Below are positions 1 to 11,109 of a stretch of DNA of 62,000 bases, piece after piece. This stretch comes from Diphasiastrum complanatum (taxonomy: Eukaryota; Streptophyta; Lycopodiopsida; Lycopodiales; Lycopodiaceae): positions 37,908,597-37,970,596 of the forward strand of contig CM055095.1 of NCBI GenBank assembly GCA_029204225.1. Direction: 5' to 3'. The translations under genes were made by a program, and so were the position numbers. Below the pieces are notes generated by a model. That model worked only from the letters and a program-made list of their open reading frames with translations, had not been told where the DNA came from and did not search any database. Position 1 is the first letter of the stretch. The number at the start of each line of letters is the position of its first letter.

Positions 1-97
1 AACAAGAGATGAAGGATTTCCGAATTCTCCAAGCGAAGAACGCAACCAAGCAACCTGATCAACAAGCAAACACAGTCTCATCATCTCCCAGGTCGAA

Positions 98-988
98 ATG
101 GACGAAGGCACATTCATGGTCAAAGATCAAAGCGCATTTTTGGATGATTCATGGTTTCTGGATTCTGGAGCAACTCAACATATGACCAATCAACGTGAGA
201 TCTTCAACTCCTACACTCCTTACAACACAAAGAAATTTGTTTATCTTGGTGACAATAGTACTCACACTATTGAAGGTGAAGGTATTGTAAGATTGCAATT
301 CCAGCATGATCAATTCAAATTACTATCAAAAGTTTTCTATGTTCCTAAACTCTCTACAAATCTGTTATCAATGAATAGAATTAAAGATTTAGGTCATAAG
401 GTAGAATCCGAATATGATCAATGCAGAATTATTGATAGGAGTGATAAGATCCTTGCACTCGACAAGAGACAGAGTTACTTATATAGATTGGCACACTGTT
501 ATTCTGAGTCTAGTCAAGTCTTGAAAACCTTTGTTCTAGTCAATAAACCATTACTATGGCATCATCGCTTAGGACATGTGAATCATGCATCTATTTTGAA
601 CATGACCAAACCATCCATGGTCCTTGATCTCGACTATCCTTCTAGTAAGGTCGATCTCCCTGTCTGTCATATCTGCATTTTTGGAAAGTAGGCTAGGTTT
701 TCTTTTAGATCAAATCCTATGCATGCAGCAAAAGATCTGTTAGATGTTGTTCATACAGATATATGTGGAACTATGCAAACTCCTTCATTTCTAGATGCAA
801 AATACTTCATTACCTTTATTGACGAATTCTCCAGAAGAACAGTTGTTTATTTCATTAAACAGACATCAGAGGCTTTCATCAAATTCAAACAATCCAAAGA
901 GCATGCTAAGAATCAAACTGGCAAACGAATCAAAGCACTGAGGTCCAATAACGGGGGAGAATACATCTCCAACAAATTCAAGTACTAA
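98..988 (+). pseudogene. Copia A protease, GAG-preintegrase and integrase core, broken
   Basis: The first open stretch (98-691) has the retroviral-type aspartic protease motif WFLDSGATQHM near residue 20, then the preintegrase zinc-binding pattern HHRLGH followed by CHIC before a stop. The next stretch (719-988) carries the integrase catalytic core: DVVHTDICG supplies the first Asp. The second acidic site reads LRSNNGGEY, where functional Copia integrases and sister copy B have LRSDNG, so the second catalytic Asp has become Asn. With the separating stop codons this copy cannot make an active integrase. Enzyme roles are from the Copia family; the breaks are seen directly. Confidence 0.88.
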
Positions 989-1081
989 TGTCTTAACAAC
1001 AACATTGACCAACAATACATCACTTCCTATTCGCCTCAATCAAATGGTCTTGTTGAAAGAAAGAACAAAACCTTAGTTAAA

Positions 1082-1651
1082 TTGACAAAGTGCATGTTAT
1101 CACATGCAACACTTCCAAAGTCCTTCTGGGCTGAAGCTGTTTCAATAACAACCTATATTCAGAACAGATGTTCTACTAAAGGCCTCTCAGACAAAACACC
1201 ATTCGAAGTTTGGACAGGTATCAAACCTTCTTTATCAACCTTACGAGTTTTTGGATGTACTGCTTTTGTGCAGATATCTTGTGATCTCAGGAAGAAGCTT
1301 GACTTCCAGAGTATCAAGTGTGTTTTCATCAGCTACACTACTTCAGATCAAGCCTACAAGTTGTTCGATTCCATCGAGTCGAAGATATTCACTAGCCAGA
1401 ATGTCATCTTCATCGAAGATCAGTTTCAAGACCTCAAAGGAAATGGCGGTTCCGATGTAGCCGACCTGTGGACAATGTCGAATTACCTGCTAGCCGTAGT
1501 TGATTGCAAATGGATTCTCAAAGTCAAGTACAACGCAGATGGAAGCATCAACAGAAGAAAGGCACGACTAGTAGCCATAGCTTTTTCTCAGGTATACAAC
1601 GTCGATTACATTGAGACCTTCAGTCCAGTAGTCAAGCATTCTTCTATCTGA
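1082..1651 (+). pseudogene. Copia A integrase C-terminus fused by deletion to start of reverse transcriptase
   Basis: About 190 codons. The first two thirds are the integrase C-terminal region (SFWAEAVSITTYIQNRCS, then TPFEVWTG and LRVFGCTAFV, all Copia hallmarks). After about residue 130 the frame jumps into the N-terminus of the reverse transcriptase (VDCKWILKVKYNADGS, then ARLVA and ETFSPVVK). The variable linker that B still has at about 6480-6840 is missing, so this fusion is a deletion product. It ends in a stop just after the SPVVK motif. Confidence 0.85.
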
Positions 1652-1654
1652 CTT

Positions 1655-2836
1655 TTGCTATCATTTGTCATTGCAGCAGATTTGGAAATACATCAAATAG
1701 ATGTACAGACAGCATATTTCAATGGAGTTATCAAAGAAGACATTTACATGGTGCAACCCGAAGGTTATATTATCGAGGTTAAGCACAATCATGTTTGTAA
1801 ACTCCATAAGACACTTTATGGCTTGAAGCAATCTGCTCAAGCATGGTTTCAAAGGACCAATACTTTTCACACTGATCACGGTTATACACCCAGCTCTTCA
1901 GATTCAAACGTTTACTTCAAAGTAGTGCAGCAGTCTTTTATCATTATCACATTATACGTGGATAATACATTGCTTTTCAGCAACAATACTGATCTGATAA
2001 AAGAGGAGAAGACAATGGTATCTTTCGAATTCGACACGACCGATTTGGGCGAAGTTCATTTCTGCCTTGGTATACAAATCCACAGAGACAGAAAATAGAA
2101 GTTGATCTACATTACACAACAGAGGTACATCTACAACATTTTAGTCAAATATAATCTGATCAATTGCAAGTTAGCTCTCTCACCAATGGAACCATGACTC
2201 AAATTGTCAAAGGACCAGTGTCCCCAAACAATTCATGAGAAGCAGCAGATGCGTGAATATCCTTATCACTCTATTATAGAATCTCTTATGTATGCCATGA
2301 TATGTACCAGGATAGACATAGCTTTTGTAGTCAGCTCTCTCAGTCAGTTTATGACTAATCCTGGTATAACACATTGGAAGGCTCTTATCAGAGTCATGAG
2401 ATATCTTCGAGCTACTATGGACTTTTGCATTTGTTATGGAGCAATCGACAATGGCAAACTCAATTTCCTCAGTGGTTACACAGATGCGAGCTAGGCAAGA
2501 GATGTAGACACTTGTAAATCTACTTCCAGATTTACATTCTTCCTCAACAATGGTCCAATTTCCTGGAACAGTCGTAAGCAATCTTTGATAGCTCTATCTT
2601 CCACAGGATCAGAGTATATCGCAGCCTCTCAAGCTACAAAGGAAGCAATTTGGTTGAGGAACTTACTCTCAGATATCGGTCTGAATCAATATGCTCCGAC
2701 GACATTATTTTGTGATAATCAAAGTGCCATCACTTTATCAGCCAACCCTAGATTTTATTTCAAGAGTATCATTTTGTCAAAAGCAAAGTTCTCAACGAAA
2801 AGGTTAGATTGCAGTACTGTAGAACACAAGATATGA
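1655..2836 (+). pseudogene. Copia A reverse transcriptase and RNase H, broken
   Basis: Three open pieces in series. 1655-2098 has reverse transcriptase motifs (LEIHQIDVQTAYFNG, LYGLKQSAQAWF). The polymerase active-site box reads YVDN rather than YVDD, so one catalytic Asp is lost; copy B keeps YVDD. 2204-2494 is the connection region (RIDIAFVVSSLSQFM and TDAS, the latter holding an RNase H acidic residue). 2585-2836 has the RNase H end (ALSSTGSEYIAASQATKEA, LFCDNQSAI). Stops lie between all three pieces. Confidence 0.87.
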
Positions 2837-2941
2837 CAACAGATGTTTTTACTAAAGCATTAAGTTTGGAGTCACACAAAAAATTCTGTGTAGAACTAAG
2901 TTTGAAGGTCAAGGCATTCAAGGATTCAGATTAAGGGGGAG

Positions 2942-4090
2942 TGTTGGATTATTTTCCTTCTTATCAATCGTCTCATCGATTTTAATCTTCATCCATTGTT
3001 TATCCAGTTCTGCGGATTTTTTCGTGTGTTGACACAGTCTGCAGAATTACAAGTGTTTTTACACGGTCTGCAAAATTACACATAGTTTAACGACAGTGTC
3101 GCATTTTTTGCCTGACAGAAATCTTGTGAAAAAAATGCAGTGTCGTATTTTTCGCATTTTTCGCCTGTCAAGAATCCCGTGCAAATATGCAGAGTCGCAT
3201 TTTTCGCTTTTTTCAAAGAGCCTCAAATGTTAAGGAAATGACTCTGGCAAAGTGTGGGACAACCCTAAATGAGATTTAAGGGCACCTTCGTTGTTTTTTT
3301 GCGAAAAACCCGACAGTGTCGCCTGTGGCTGTTTTAGTTCATTTCTTCACAGCTACAGTTTTGGTTCATTTATGTAGACAGAACATTTACGGCCAATTTC
3401 ACCGCTTATCAGCAATCAATGACAAGGACCGGATGGATGCCAACGGATCACTAGCCAACTGACGATCGCAATTGACGACCTAATTTTCTAGTATAAATAG
3501 CTGTTCATATTCATACAGATTAATTCATTGAAAATCAGAATTATCAAAAGCGTTTGAATAGTTAGCTCTCTCTCTTGAGCCTGTGAGCTTGAACACTCCT
3601 GAGCATTCTAGCTCACTTCTTAGAGTTGGTTTAGAGATTGCTATAACGCTACTGCTCATCAACATTGCGCATTAATTCAGACTTTCATTTTAGCCGCTCA
3701 GAGATAACATAGAGTACCTGGCTTCAATCTGCAATTTTTCGTTTTGAATCAATACTATTCTTTATTGCATTCAGTTTCGTCTCAGAATATATGTGTTTCT
3801 GTATTTCTTTGCAACTAATTATTTGTCTAATAATTTTCGATGCTTAATTGTTTGGCTACGTAATCACTATAATACTAATGATTTCAAAGTTAGTTACTAT
3901 AAGTTCAAATGTGATTTCTATCACTATTGTCTTGTTTGAAATTGATAGGCGTAGTCATGCATTGGAAAGATGAAGATAGTTTATTTCGCCATGCACGAAA
4001 GGTTTTCTTTCTAGACACACGAATTATTTTCATTTGTTTCTTTTTGAGCTAGACCTATCTTCTGCATACCACTTTCCGACATTTCCGACA
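2942..4090 (+). repeat. LTR shared by Copia elements A and B (1149 bp)
   Basis: Starts TGTTGG directly after the polypurine tract of A and ends ...TTTCCGACA directly before the primer-binding site of B, so one LTR serves as 3' LTR of A and 5' LTR of B. A TATA box (gtataaatag, 3491-3500) marks the likely promoter. The LTR has the TG...CA ends expected for Copia. The copy at 8068-9047 matches it over its length apart from two deletions. Confidence 0.9.
3491..3500 (+). promoter_or_regulatory. TATA box of the shared Copia LTR
   Basis: The sequence gtataaatag lies about 600 bp before the LTR end. The matching place in the 3' LTR of element B reads agtatgaatag, a weakened TATA, and is followed directly by a deletion. 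Confidence 0.55.
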
Positions 4091-4102
4091 TGGTATCAGA
4101 GC
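4091..4102 (+). promoter_or_regulatory. Primer-binding site (initiator Met tRNA) of Copia B
   Basis: TGGTATCAGAGC immediately follows the LTR end CCGACA. It is the canonical plant Copia primer site complementary to the 3' end of initiator methionine tRNA and fixes the LTR boundary. Confidence 0.9.
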
Positions 4103-4294
4103 GAATTTCACTACTTCTTTATCTTATTCCAATATGATATCATAGCAAAAGCTCTAATACTTGATATCTTTCGCGTTATTAAATTGATATCTTTCAGTTT
4201 TTTTTCAACCTTTCAGTATCAGAGAATTAATTTTCTACTGTTGGCATTACCACATCTTAGTGTCATCGATACAATCGACAGACTAAGTTCCAGA

Positions 4295-5122
4295 TGGATT
4301 CTCAAAGTTAAGCTGGTCTCATCGCAGACAAGCCGAATGGATCCAATTATCATTTGTAGAAATTTAAGATGAAGACCTTGCTAATCGCCAACGACTTATG
4401 GAATGTTGTTACAAGTACAAAAATAAAACCTGAAGACGACGACTTAAAGTGGAAATCGAAGGACGGTAAAGCTTTTGTGCTTATTATCCTCAATATATCA
4501 AATACACAGATTGGACACATAGTTGAAGCTAAAACGTCAAAAGATGTTTGGGACATTTTGAACTCACTATATGACGTGAGAGACGTAACTACTAAGTTAC
4601 ATCTACGAAGGAAATTCTTCATTCAAAATGTTTGTTGGTGATTCTCTTCAGAGTCACATTTACCAGTCTAAGAATCTCTCGCAACAGATGGCCACTATCA
4701 GATTAGTCATAGACAATCAAGACGCAATTATGACATTGCTTTCAAGCTTGCCATCTACATATGAGAACTGAGTGATGATCATATCGACACACTCAGATTT
4801 AACTCTTACTAGAGTTACCACTATGTTGCTGCAAGAAGACAATAGAAGAAGTCAAGACACTTCGTCTACTTCCTCCTCTCAAGCTCTATATGTCAACAAA
4901 GGCTCGAAGCGACAGAAGCAGAAAAGCTCCAAGAAGGCTACAATGAATCAGAAGCCGACTCAAGGTCAAGAACAATCATCGAATCCAAAATCGAAGAAGA
5001 AGATGTTTTGTAGGTATTGCAAGCACAATAACCATGAGATCAAGGATTGTCGAATTCTTCAAGCAAAGAACGCAGCCAAGCAAACTGATCAACAAGCAAA
5101 CACAATTTCATCATCTCCCTAG
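4295..5122 (+). pseudogene. Copia B gag polyprotein, broken
   Basis: Gag begins at the ATG near 4295, hits a stop within a few codons, and is open in pieces at 4369-4641 and 4772-5122. The first piece is the UBN2/retrotran_gag region (NDLWNVVTS, ISNTQIGHIVEAKTSKDVW, DVRDVTTKLHLRRKF). The second ends with a CCHC zinc knuckle, CRYCKHNNHEIKDC (CX2CX4HX4C), which binds RNA in Copia Gag. The order and the stops show a decayed copy of the family seen again at 24.8-25.4 kb. Confidence 0.85.
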
Positions 5123-6479
5123 GTCGAAGTGGATGAAGGCGCATTCATAGTCAAAGATCAAAGCGCATTTTTGGATGATTCATGGTTTCTGGATTCTGGA
5201 GCAACTTAAGATATGACCAATCAACGTGAGATCTTCAAACCCTACACTCCTTACAACACGAATTTTTTTTTCATCTTCGTGACAATAGTACTCACACTAT
5301 TGAAGGTGAAGGTATTGTAAGATTGTGATTCCAGCATGGTCAATTCAAATTACTATCAAAAGTCTTATATGTTCCTAAACTCTCTACAAATCTGTTATCA
5401 GAGAGTAGAATTACAGATTAAGGTCATAAGGTAGAATTTGAATCTGATCAATGCAAAATAGTTGATAGGAGTAATAAGATCCTTGCACTCGGCAAGAGGT
5501 AGAGTTACTTATATAGATTGTCACATTGCTATTCTGATTCAAGTCAAGTCTTGAAAACCTCCGTTCTAGTCAATAAAACATTACTATGGCATTATCACTT
5601 AGGACACTTGAATCATGCATCTGTTATGAATATGTCCAGACAATCCATGGTCCTTGATCTCGACTATCCTTCTGGTAAGGTCGATCTCCATGTCTGTCAT
5701 AGCTGCATCTTTGGAAAGTAGGCTAGGATTCATTTTAGATCAAACCATATGCATGTAGCAAAAGATCTGTTAGATGTTGTTCATACAGATATATGTGGAC
5801 CTATGCAAACTCCTTCATTTCTAGATGCAAAGTATTTCATTACCTTTATTGACGAATTCTCTAGAAGAACAGTTGTTTATTTCATTAAACAGAAATCAGA
5901 GGCTTTCATCAAATGCAGACAATTCAAAGAGCATGCTGAGAATCAAATTGGTAAACGAATCAAAGTATTGAGGTCAGATAATGGGAGAGAGTACATCTCA
6001 ACGAATTCAAGGACTACTGCCTTAACAATGGCATTGAGCAACAATATATTACATCCTATTCGCCTCAGTCAAATGTTCTTGCTGAGAGAAAGAATAGAAC
6101 CTTAGTTGAATCGGCAAAGTGCATGTTATCACATGAGACACTTCCGAAGTCCTTCTGGGTTGAAGCTGTTTCAATAGCAACCTAGATGGTCTACTAAAGG
6201 CCTCTCAAACAAAATACCATTCGAAGTTTGGACAGGTACCAAACCTTCTTTATCAAACTTACGAATTTTTGGATATACTGCTTTTGCGCAGATATCTCGT
6301 GATCTCAAGAAGAAGCTCGACTTCCAGAGTATCAAGTGTGTTTTTCTTAGCTACACCACTTCAGATCAAGCCTACAAGTTGTTCGATCCCATTGAGTCAA
6401 AGATATTCACTATTCGGGATGTCATCTTCATTGAAGATCAGTTTCAAGACCTCAAAAAAAAGGGTAGTTCCATGTAGCC
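5123..6479 (+). pseudogene. Copia B protease-integrase region, broken
   Basis: Collinear with element A. The protease motif FLDSGAT is seen near 5190 and is followed by a stop. The preintegrase and integrase start are open at 5518-5721 and 5749-6105 (HTDICGPM, LRSDNGREY). The integrase C-terminal part survives in scattered frames to about 6479 (EVWTG, LDFQSIK). Both visible integrase Asp residues are kept, unlike copy A, but stops and frameshifts disable it. Confidence 0.82.
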
Positions 6480-7950
6480 GACCTATCAGATTCTCCTGAC
6501 ATTTTAAACTTTCCAGTTCCTGAATCGATTATTCCTATTGAAGGTCCAAGATCATCTACTCTTGATGAACAACAAATCAATGATAGATCAGAAGTTGATG
6601 ATGTTGCAAATCAGCAACTACAGTATGATGAGAATAATCAACTTTCTGTATTACCCGGAAGATCTTAAAAAACCAACAGACCACCTAATCGGTATATCGA
6701 AGAGGCTGCAGCTTATCTTGTTTAGGAGCCGTCATCTGTCCAAGAGGCACTCAATCAGCTTGATTCAGATCTCTAGAAAGAAGCTATTGATAAAGAGTAT
6801 TCATTTCTTATCAAGAACTAGGCATGGAAAATTGTTGAATTACTTGCCAGCAGAAACGTAGTTGATTGCAAATGGATTTTCAAAGTCAAGTACAACGTAG
6901 ATGGAAGAATCAATAGGAGAAAGACTTGAAGTACTTTATGGCTTGAATCAATCTGCTAGAGCATGGTTTCAAAGGCTTATTGATCATGGCTATACACCTA
7001 GCTCTTTAGACTCAAATGTTTACTTCAAAGCAGTGCAGCAATCTTTTATCATTATTACTTTGTACGTGGATGATACATTGATTTTCAGCAATAGTACCGA
7101 TTTGATAAAAGAAGCCAAGACAATGCTATCTTCCAAATTCGACATGACCGATCTGGGCGAAGCTCATTTATGTCTTGGTATACAAATCCACAGAGACAGA
7201 AAACAGAAGTTGGTCTACATAACACAACGGAGATACATCTACAACATGCTAGTCAGATATAATCTGATAAATTGCAAGTTAAATCTCTCACCAATGGAAC
7301 CATGACTCAAATTGTCAAAGGACCAGTGTCCCCAAACAATTCATGAGAAGCAACAAATGCGTGAGTATCCTTACCATTCTATTATAGGATTTCTTATGTA
7401 CGTCATGATCTGTACCAGGCCAGACATAGCATTTGTAGTCAGCTTTCTCAATCAGTATATGACTAATCCTGGTATAACACATTGGAAGGCTCTTATCAGA
7501 GTCATGAGATATCTTTGAGCTACTATGGACTTTTGCATTTGTTATGGAGCAGTCAGCAATGACAAACTCAATTTTCTCAGTGGTTACAGAGATGCGAGTT
7601 GGGCAGGAGATGTAGACACTCGTAAATCTACTTTTGGATTTACATTCTTCCTCAACAATGGTGTAGTTTCTTGGAACAGTCGCAAGCAATCTTTGATAGC
7701 TCTATCTTCCACTGAATCAAAGTATATTGCAGCCTCTCAAGCTACAAATGAAACAATTTGGTTGAGAAACTTACTCTCAGATATCGGTCTGAATTAATAT
7801 GCTCCGACGACATTATTTTGTGATAATCAAAGTGCCATCGTTTTATCAGCCAACCCTAGATTTCATTCCAGGAGTAAGCACATTGAACCAAAGTATCATT
7901 TCGTCAAAAACAAAGTTTTCAACGAAGAGGTCAGATTGTAGTACTGTAGA
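6480..7950 (+). pseudogene. Copia B linker, reverse transcriptase and RNase H, with internal deletion
   Basis: The integrase-RT linker missing in A is present here (to about 6840, several stops). It runs into the first RT motif (VDCKWIFKVKYN), and then a deletion joins directly to LYGLNQSARAWF at about 6935, removing RT blocks that A still has. The active-site box is YVDD (about 7069). RNase H follows (DASWAGD, ALSSTESKYIAASQATNE, CDNQSAI). A and B therefore carry complementary gaps. Confidence 0.85.
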
Positions 7951-8067
7951 ACGTAAGATATGATAGCAAATGTTTTTACTAAAGTATTAAGTTTGGAGTC
8001 ACACAGAAGATTCTGTGTAGAACTAAGTTTGAAGGTCAAGACATTCAAGGATTCAGATTAAGGGGGA

Positions 8068-9047
8068 TTATTCACCTTCTTACCAATCGACTAATCGGTT
8101 TTAATCTTCATCCATTGTTTATCCAGTTCTATGGATTTTTTCGTGTGTTTACACAGTCTGCAAAATTACAAGTGTTTTTACATAGTCTGTAGAATTGCAC
8201 AAAGTTTATGACAGTGTCTCCTTTTTCATCTGTCAAGAATCTCGTTGAAAAATGCAGCTTCTCATTTCTCGCATTTTTCGTCTGTAAAATTACAGTGTCA
8301 CATTTTTTGCTTCTTCCAAAGAGCATGTTAAGGAAATGACTCTGGCAAAGTGTGGGACTATCCTAGATGAGATTTAATGTCACCTTCTCCTTTTTCTCCT
8401 TTTTCGCGAAAAACTCAACAATGTCGCCTGTTGCTGTTTTAGTTCATTTCTGCAGAGCTATAGTTTTGGTTCATTTATGCAGACAGAATGTTTACGGCCA
8501 ATTTCACCGCTTATCACCAATCAATGACATGCTAGCTGATCACCAGCCAACTGGCGATCGCAATTGACGACCTAATCTCTTAGTATGAATAGCTGCTCAA
8601 AGATAACATAGAGTACGTGGCTTCGATCTGCAACTTATTGTACTCATTTACTTCTGTTACGTTTTGATACTGAATCAATACTCTCTCTCATTGCGTTTAG
8701 CTTTGTTTCAGAATGTATGCGATTGTGTATTTCTTCGCGACCAATTTGCGAACAAATCACAACTAATTATTTGTCTGATAATTTTTTATGCTTAATTGTT
8801 TGGCTACGTAATCACTGTAGTACTGGCGATTTCAAAATTAGTTAGTATAAGTTCAAACGTGATTTTTATCACTATTGTTTTGTTTGAAATTGATAGGCGT
8901 AATCATGCATTGGAAAGATGAAGATAGTTTATTCCGCCATGTACGAAAAGTTTTCTTTCTAGACACTTAAATTATTTTCATTTGTTTCTTTTTCGCGTTC
9001 GTTATCTTTTCGAGCTAAACCTATCTTTTGCACACCACTTTCCGACA
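8068..9047 (+). repeat. 3' LTR of Copia B, two deletions
   Basis: Matches the 1149-bp LTR at 2942-4090. The polypurine tract runs directly into ttattcacc, so the first seven or eight LTR bases including the TG end are gone. About 190 bp after agtatgaatagctg is also missing, with the short shared sequence agctgctca at the joint. It ends TTTCCGACA at 9047. Confidence 0.85.
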
Positions 9048-11100
9048 CAATATACTTCATTGATATGAAATGGAATACCACTATTTTTTATATACTTTGG
9101 TTCAACATGTCTCTTTTAGTTTTACTAAAAAATAAGTACAACTTATTATGTTTTTTTAGTTTGTCAAGTAGTGGAATTTAGGCTAGTTGATAGAGAAGTT
9201 TGAGAAGGAAACTATTTTCAAATTTAATAAGAAGTATAAAATTTGTAAATCTACATAGAATCATATTTGCCAGCAATGAAATAAGACTTTTTTTTTAAGG
9301 ATTTGTTATATGCTCCATCTAAAGCCTTGTTGTATAAAGTGTTGACTACATTGAATGTACATTTTGCCAGTATTGAGCACAACTAACAATTGAGATTCTA
9401 AGTAGTAGCTATACCATAGAAAATGGAATTGGTGTCCTTTAATTATTGTGGTGCTTCAACTTTGGGCTTTATATGTTTTAGAAGCTTTTGGATGTGAGAT
9501 ACCAAAACACCTCTAGAGTTCTAAATCCAAAAAGATCTTTTGTAAAGAGTTTTTTTGTATTTTTTTTTAATTTTTTCTTACACTTGGACCAATCAAAACA
9601 CTCAAATTTGAAATCTACAGAACGTAACTTTTTGAGTCCACATTTTGATTCCACACTAAAAATGGCATAACTTTTCAGTGATAAGTCCGAATTTAGCGGA
9701 GTTTATTGTATTGGAAAGCGCTCGGCAAGGGCTTTCCAATGATATGTTAGGTGACATAATTATGAGCTATGATTAAAAAGTTATGGCAAGTCAAATATAT
9801 TAGTGTTATAATATTTTAATAATATAAACTACATCTTGCACGAATTTTTGAAAGGTCCTTTTGGAGCTCAAAACTCATCTAATGTAATTTCTCTTAGCAA
9901 AGCAAAACTAAACCCTCTGAAGCTTTTATTCATAATCAAATAAGGTGAAATATAGCTGAAAAATTCATACAGTACTTAAAAAAGCATTATACAACATAAA
10001 CAATTTCAAAACATCCAGTTGATACCTGGCACCATCCCACAACACAAAACAACATGAGTTAGTATCATGAAGTTTGGTTAGGATTGAACACCATTAGAAG
10101 GCTCAAAACATCAAAATGTAGTGTAATTTTGGTGATTTTTGGGCATGAAAACTTATCAAATGGAAGTCTCAACCTATTGGTTCTCATTACAAGCTTAAAG
10201 ATATGATGGATTGCCTCTGATTTGAACCATCATACATCCAATTTGGATAGGTGAACATTAGACACCATCAAATTAAACTTTTGCTTGTTGAAGGAGGCCA
10301 AAAATGCGAGTGAAAGCAATTTTGGCCTCTAGTCCTAAAATAGTAACAAAGTGTATTTTAAAAGTATACTTGCATATTTGAGAGCGTGATAAGACAGGTT
10401 TCTGCTCCATATGTGATGCCATAATGAGGTGGTGGGCAAGTACGCAGAGGATGAGCTTGTGCAAGCATGCTGAAGAGAGCAAAAAAGAAATGGAAACAAA
10501 AAATCAGGCTGAATTTTGTAAAAACTTTCAGCATAGTCTCTCCAGTGAACTCATCTAATGAACTCGTGCAAGGGGTGGGGCCCTCTTTATACATATGTTT
10601 TTGGTCAAAAAATTTTGAGAGAAATCGCCTAACTAATTCTCAGACATTCTAGGCTGCTTGCAAATTCTGATACATGGAAAAATGAGGGAGAGGAGTTAGT
10701 CCATATGTATCTTGGATATACCAAGAAGACCAAGCTTAAAAGTGCTCTATATTCCTAGCATAAAGGAATATGTGAATTGTTGGAAAAATTTTATTAGAGG
10801 AGTTTCAAATCCCAAAAAGGCCCTTTGTGGAGATGCCATTTATTTATTTTTTCAAAATTTTCTTACATGTGAATTAATCGAAGCACTCAAATATGAACTC
10901 TGCGTAATGCAACTCATTAAAATTGAAAACAAAAACTTTTTCCAACGATGGCCCACAAGCACGACATGTTATCCAAAGTCTAATATGCAATTTATCAAAA
11001 TAATAATAATAAAATTTTTTAACTACAAATTAGATTGAGACAAAAATAGTGCCATTAAAAAGTGCTGACTCCATACCTGGCTAATTTCGAACTACCGTTC
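9048..11100. other. Intergenic, no gene recognised; one diverged internal duplication
   Basis: AT-rich with homopolymer runs. A segment around 9527-9640 resembles one at about 10808-10923 in the same orientation (shared words aatccaaaaag/aatcccaaaaag, attttcttaca, cactcaaat). A 10-bp perfect stem with an 11-base loop lies at 9710-9740. Small open frames here have no recognisable domain. Confidence 0.5.
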
Positions 11101-11109
11101 AAATGTTAC

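Larger units (their letters stand above)
1..2941 (+). mobile_element. Copia LTR retrotransposon A, internal region, cut by window edge
   Basis: Internal (gag-end to RNase H) part of a Ty1/Copia element whose 5' half lies outside the window. Domains run protease, GAG-preintegrase, integrase, reverse transcriptase, RNase H, which is the Copia order. A polypurine tract (aaggggga, about 2933-2940) sits directly before the LTR that starts at 2942. The coding region is broken by many stops and frameshifts, and about 350 bp between integrase and reverse transcriptase is missing compared with element B. The same family recurs as B, as the minus-strand copy at 23.9-25.8 kb and as the fragment at 40.0-41.3 kb. 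Confidence 0.9.
2942..9047 (+). mobile_element. Copia LTR retrotransposon B, complete length but dead
   Basis: 5' LTR 2942-4090 (shared with A), internal region 4091-8067, damaged 3' LTR 8068-9047. The gag, protease, integrase, reverse transcriptase and RNase H remnants are all on the plus strand. No target-site duplication can be tested, because the 5' LTR belongs to a tandem array and the first few bases of the 3' LTR are lost. The array A-LTR-B-LTR is what unequal recombination between LTRs of one element would give. Confidence 0.85.

Noticed and set aside
2207-2581. 124-codon minus-strand frame, with a matching one at 7315-7689
   Set aside because: Conserved between A and B only because it is antisense to the RT/RNase H region of the Copia elements.
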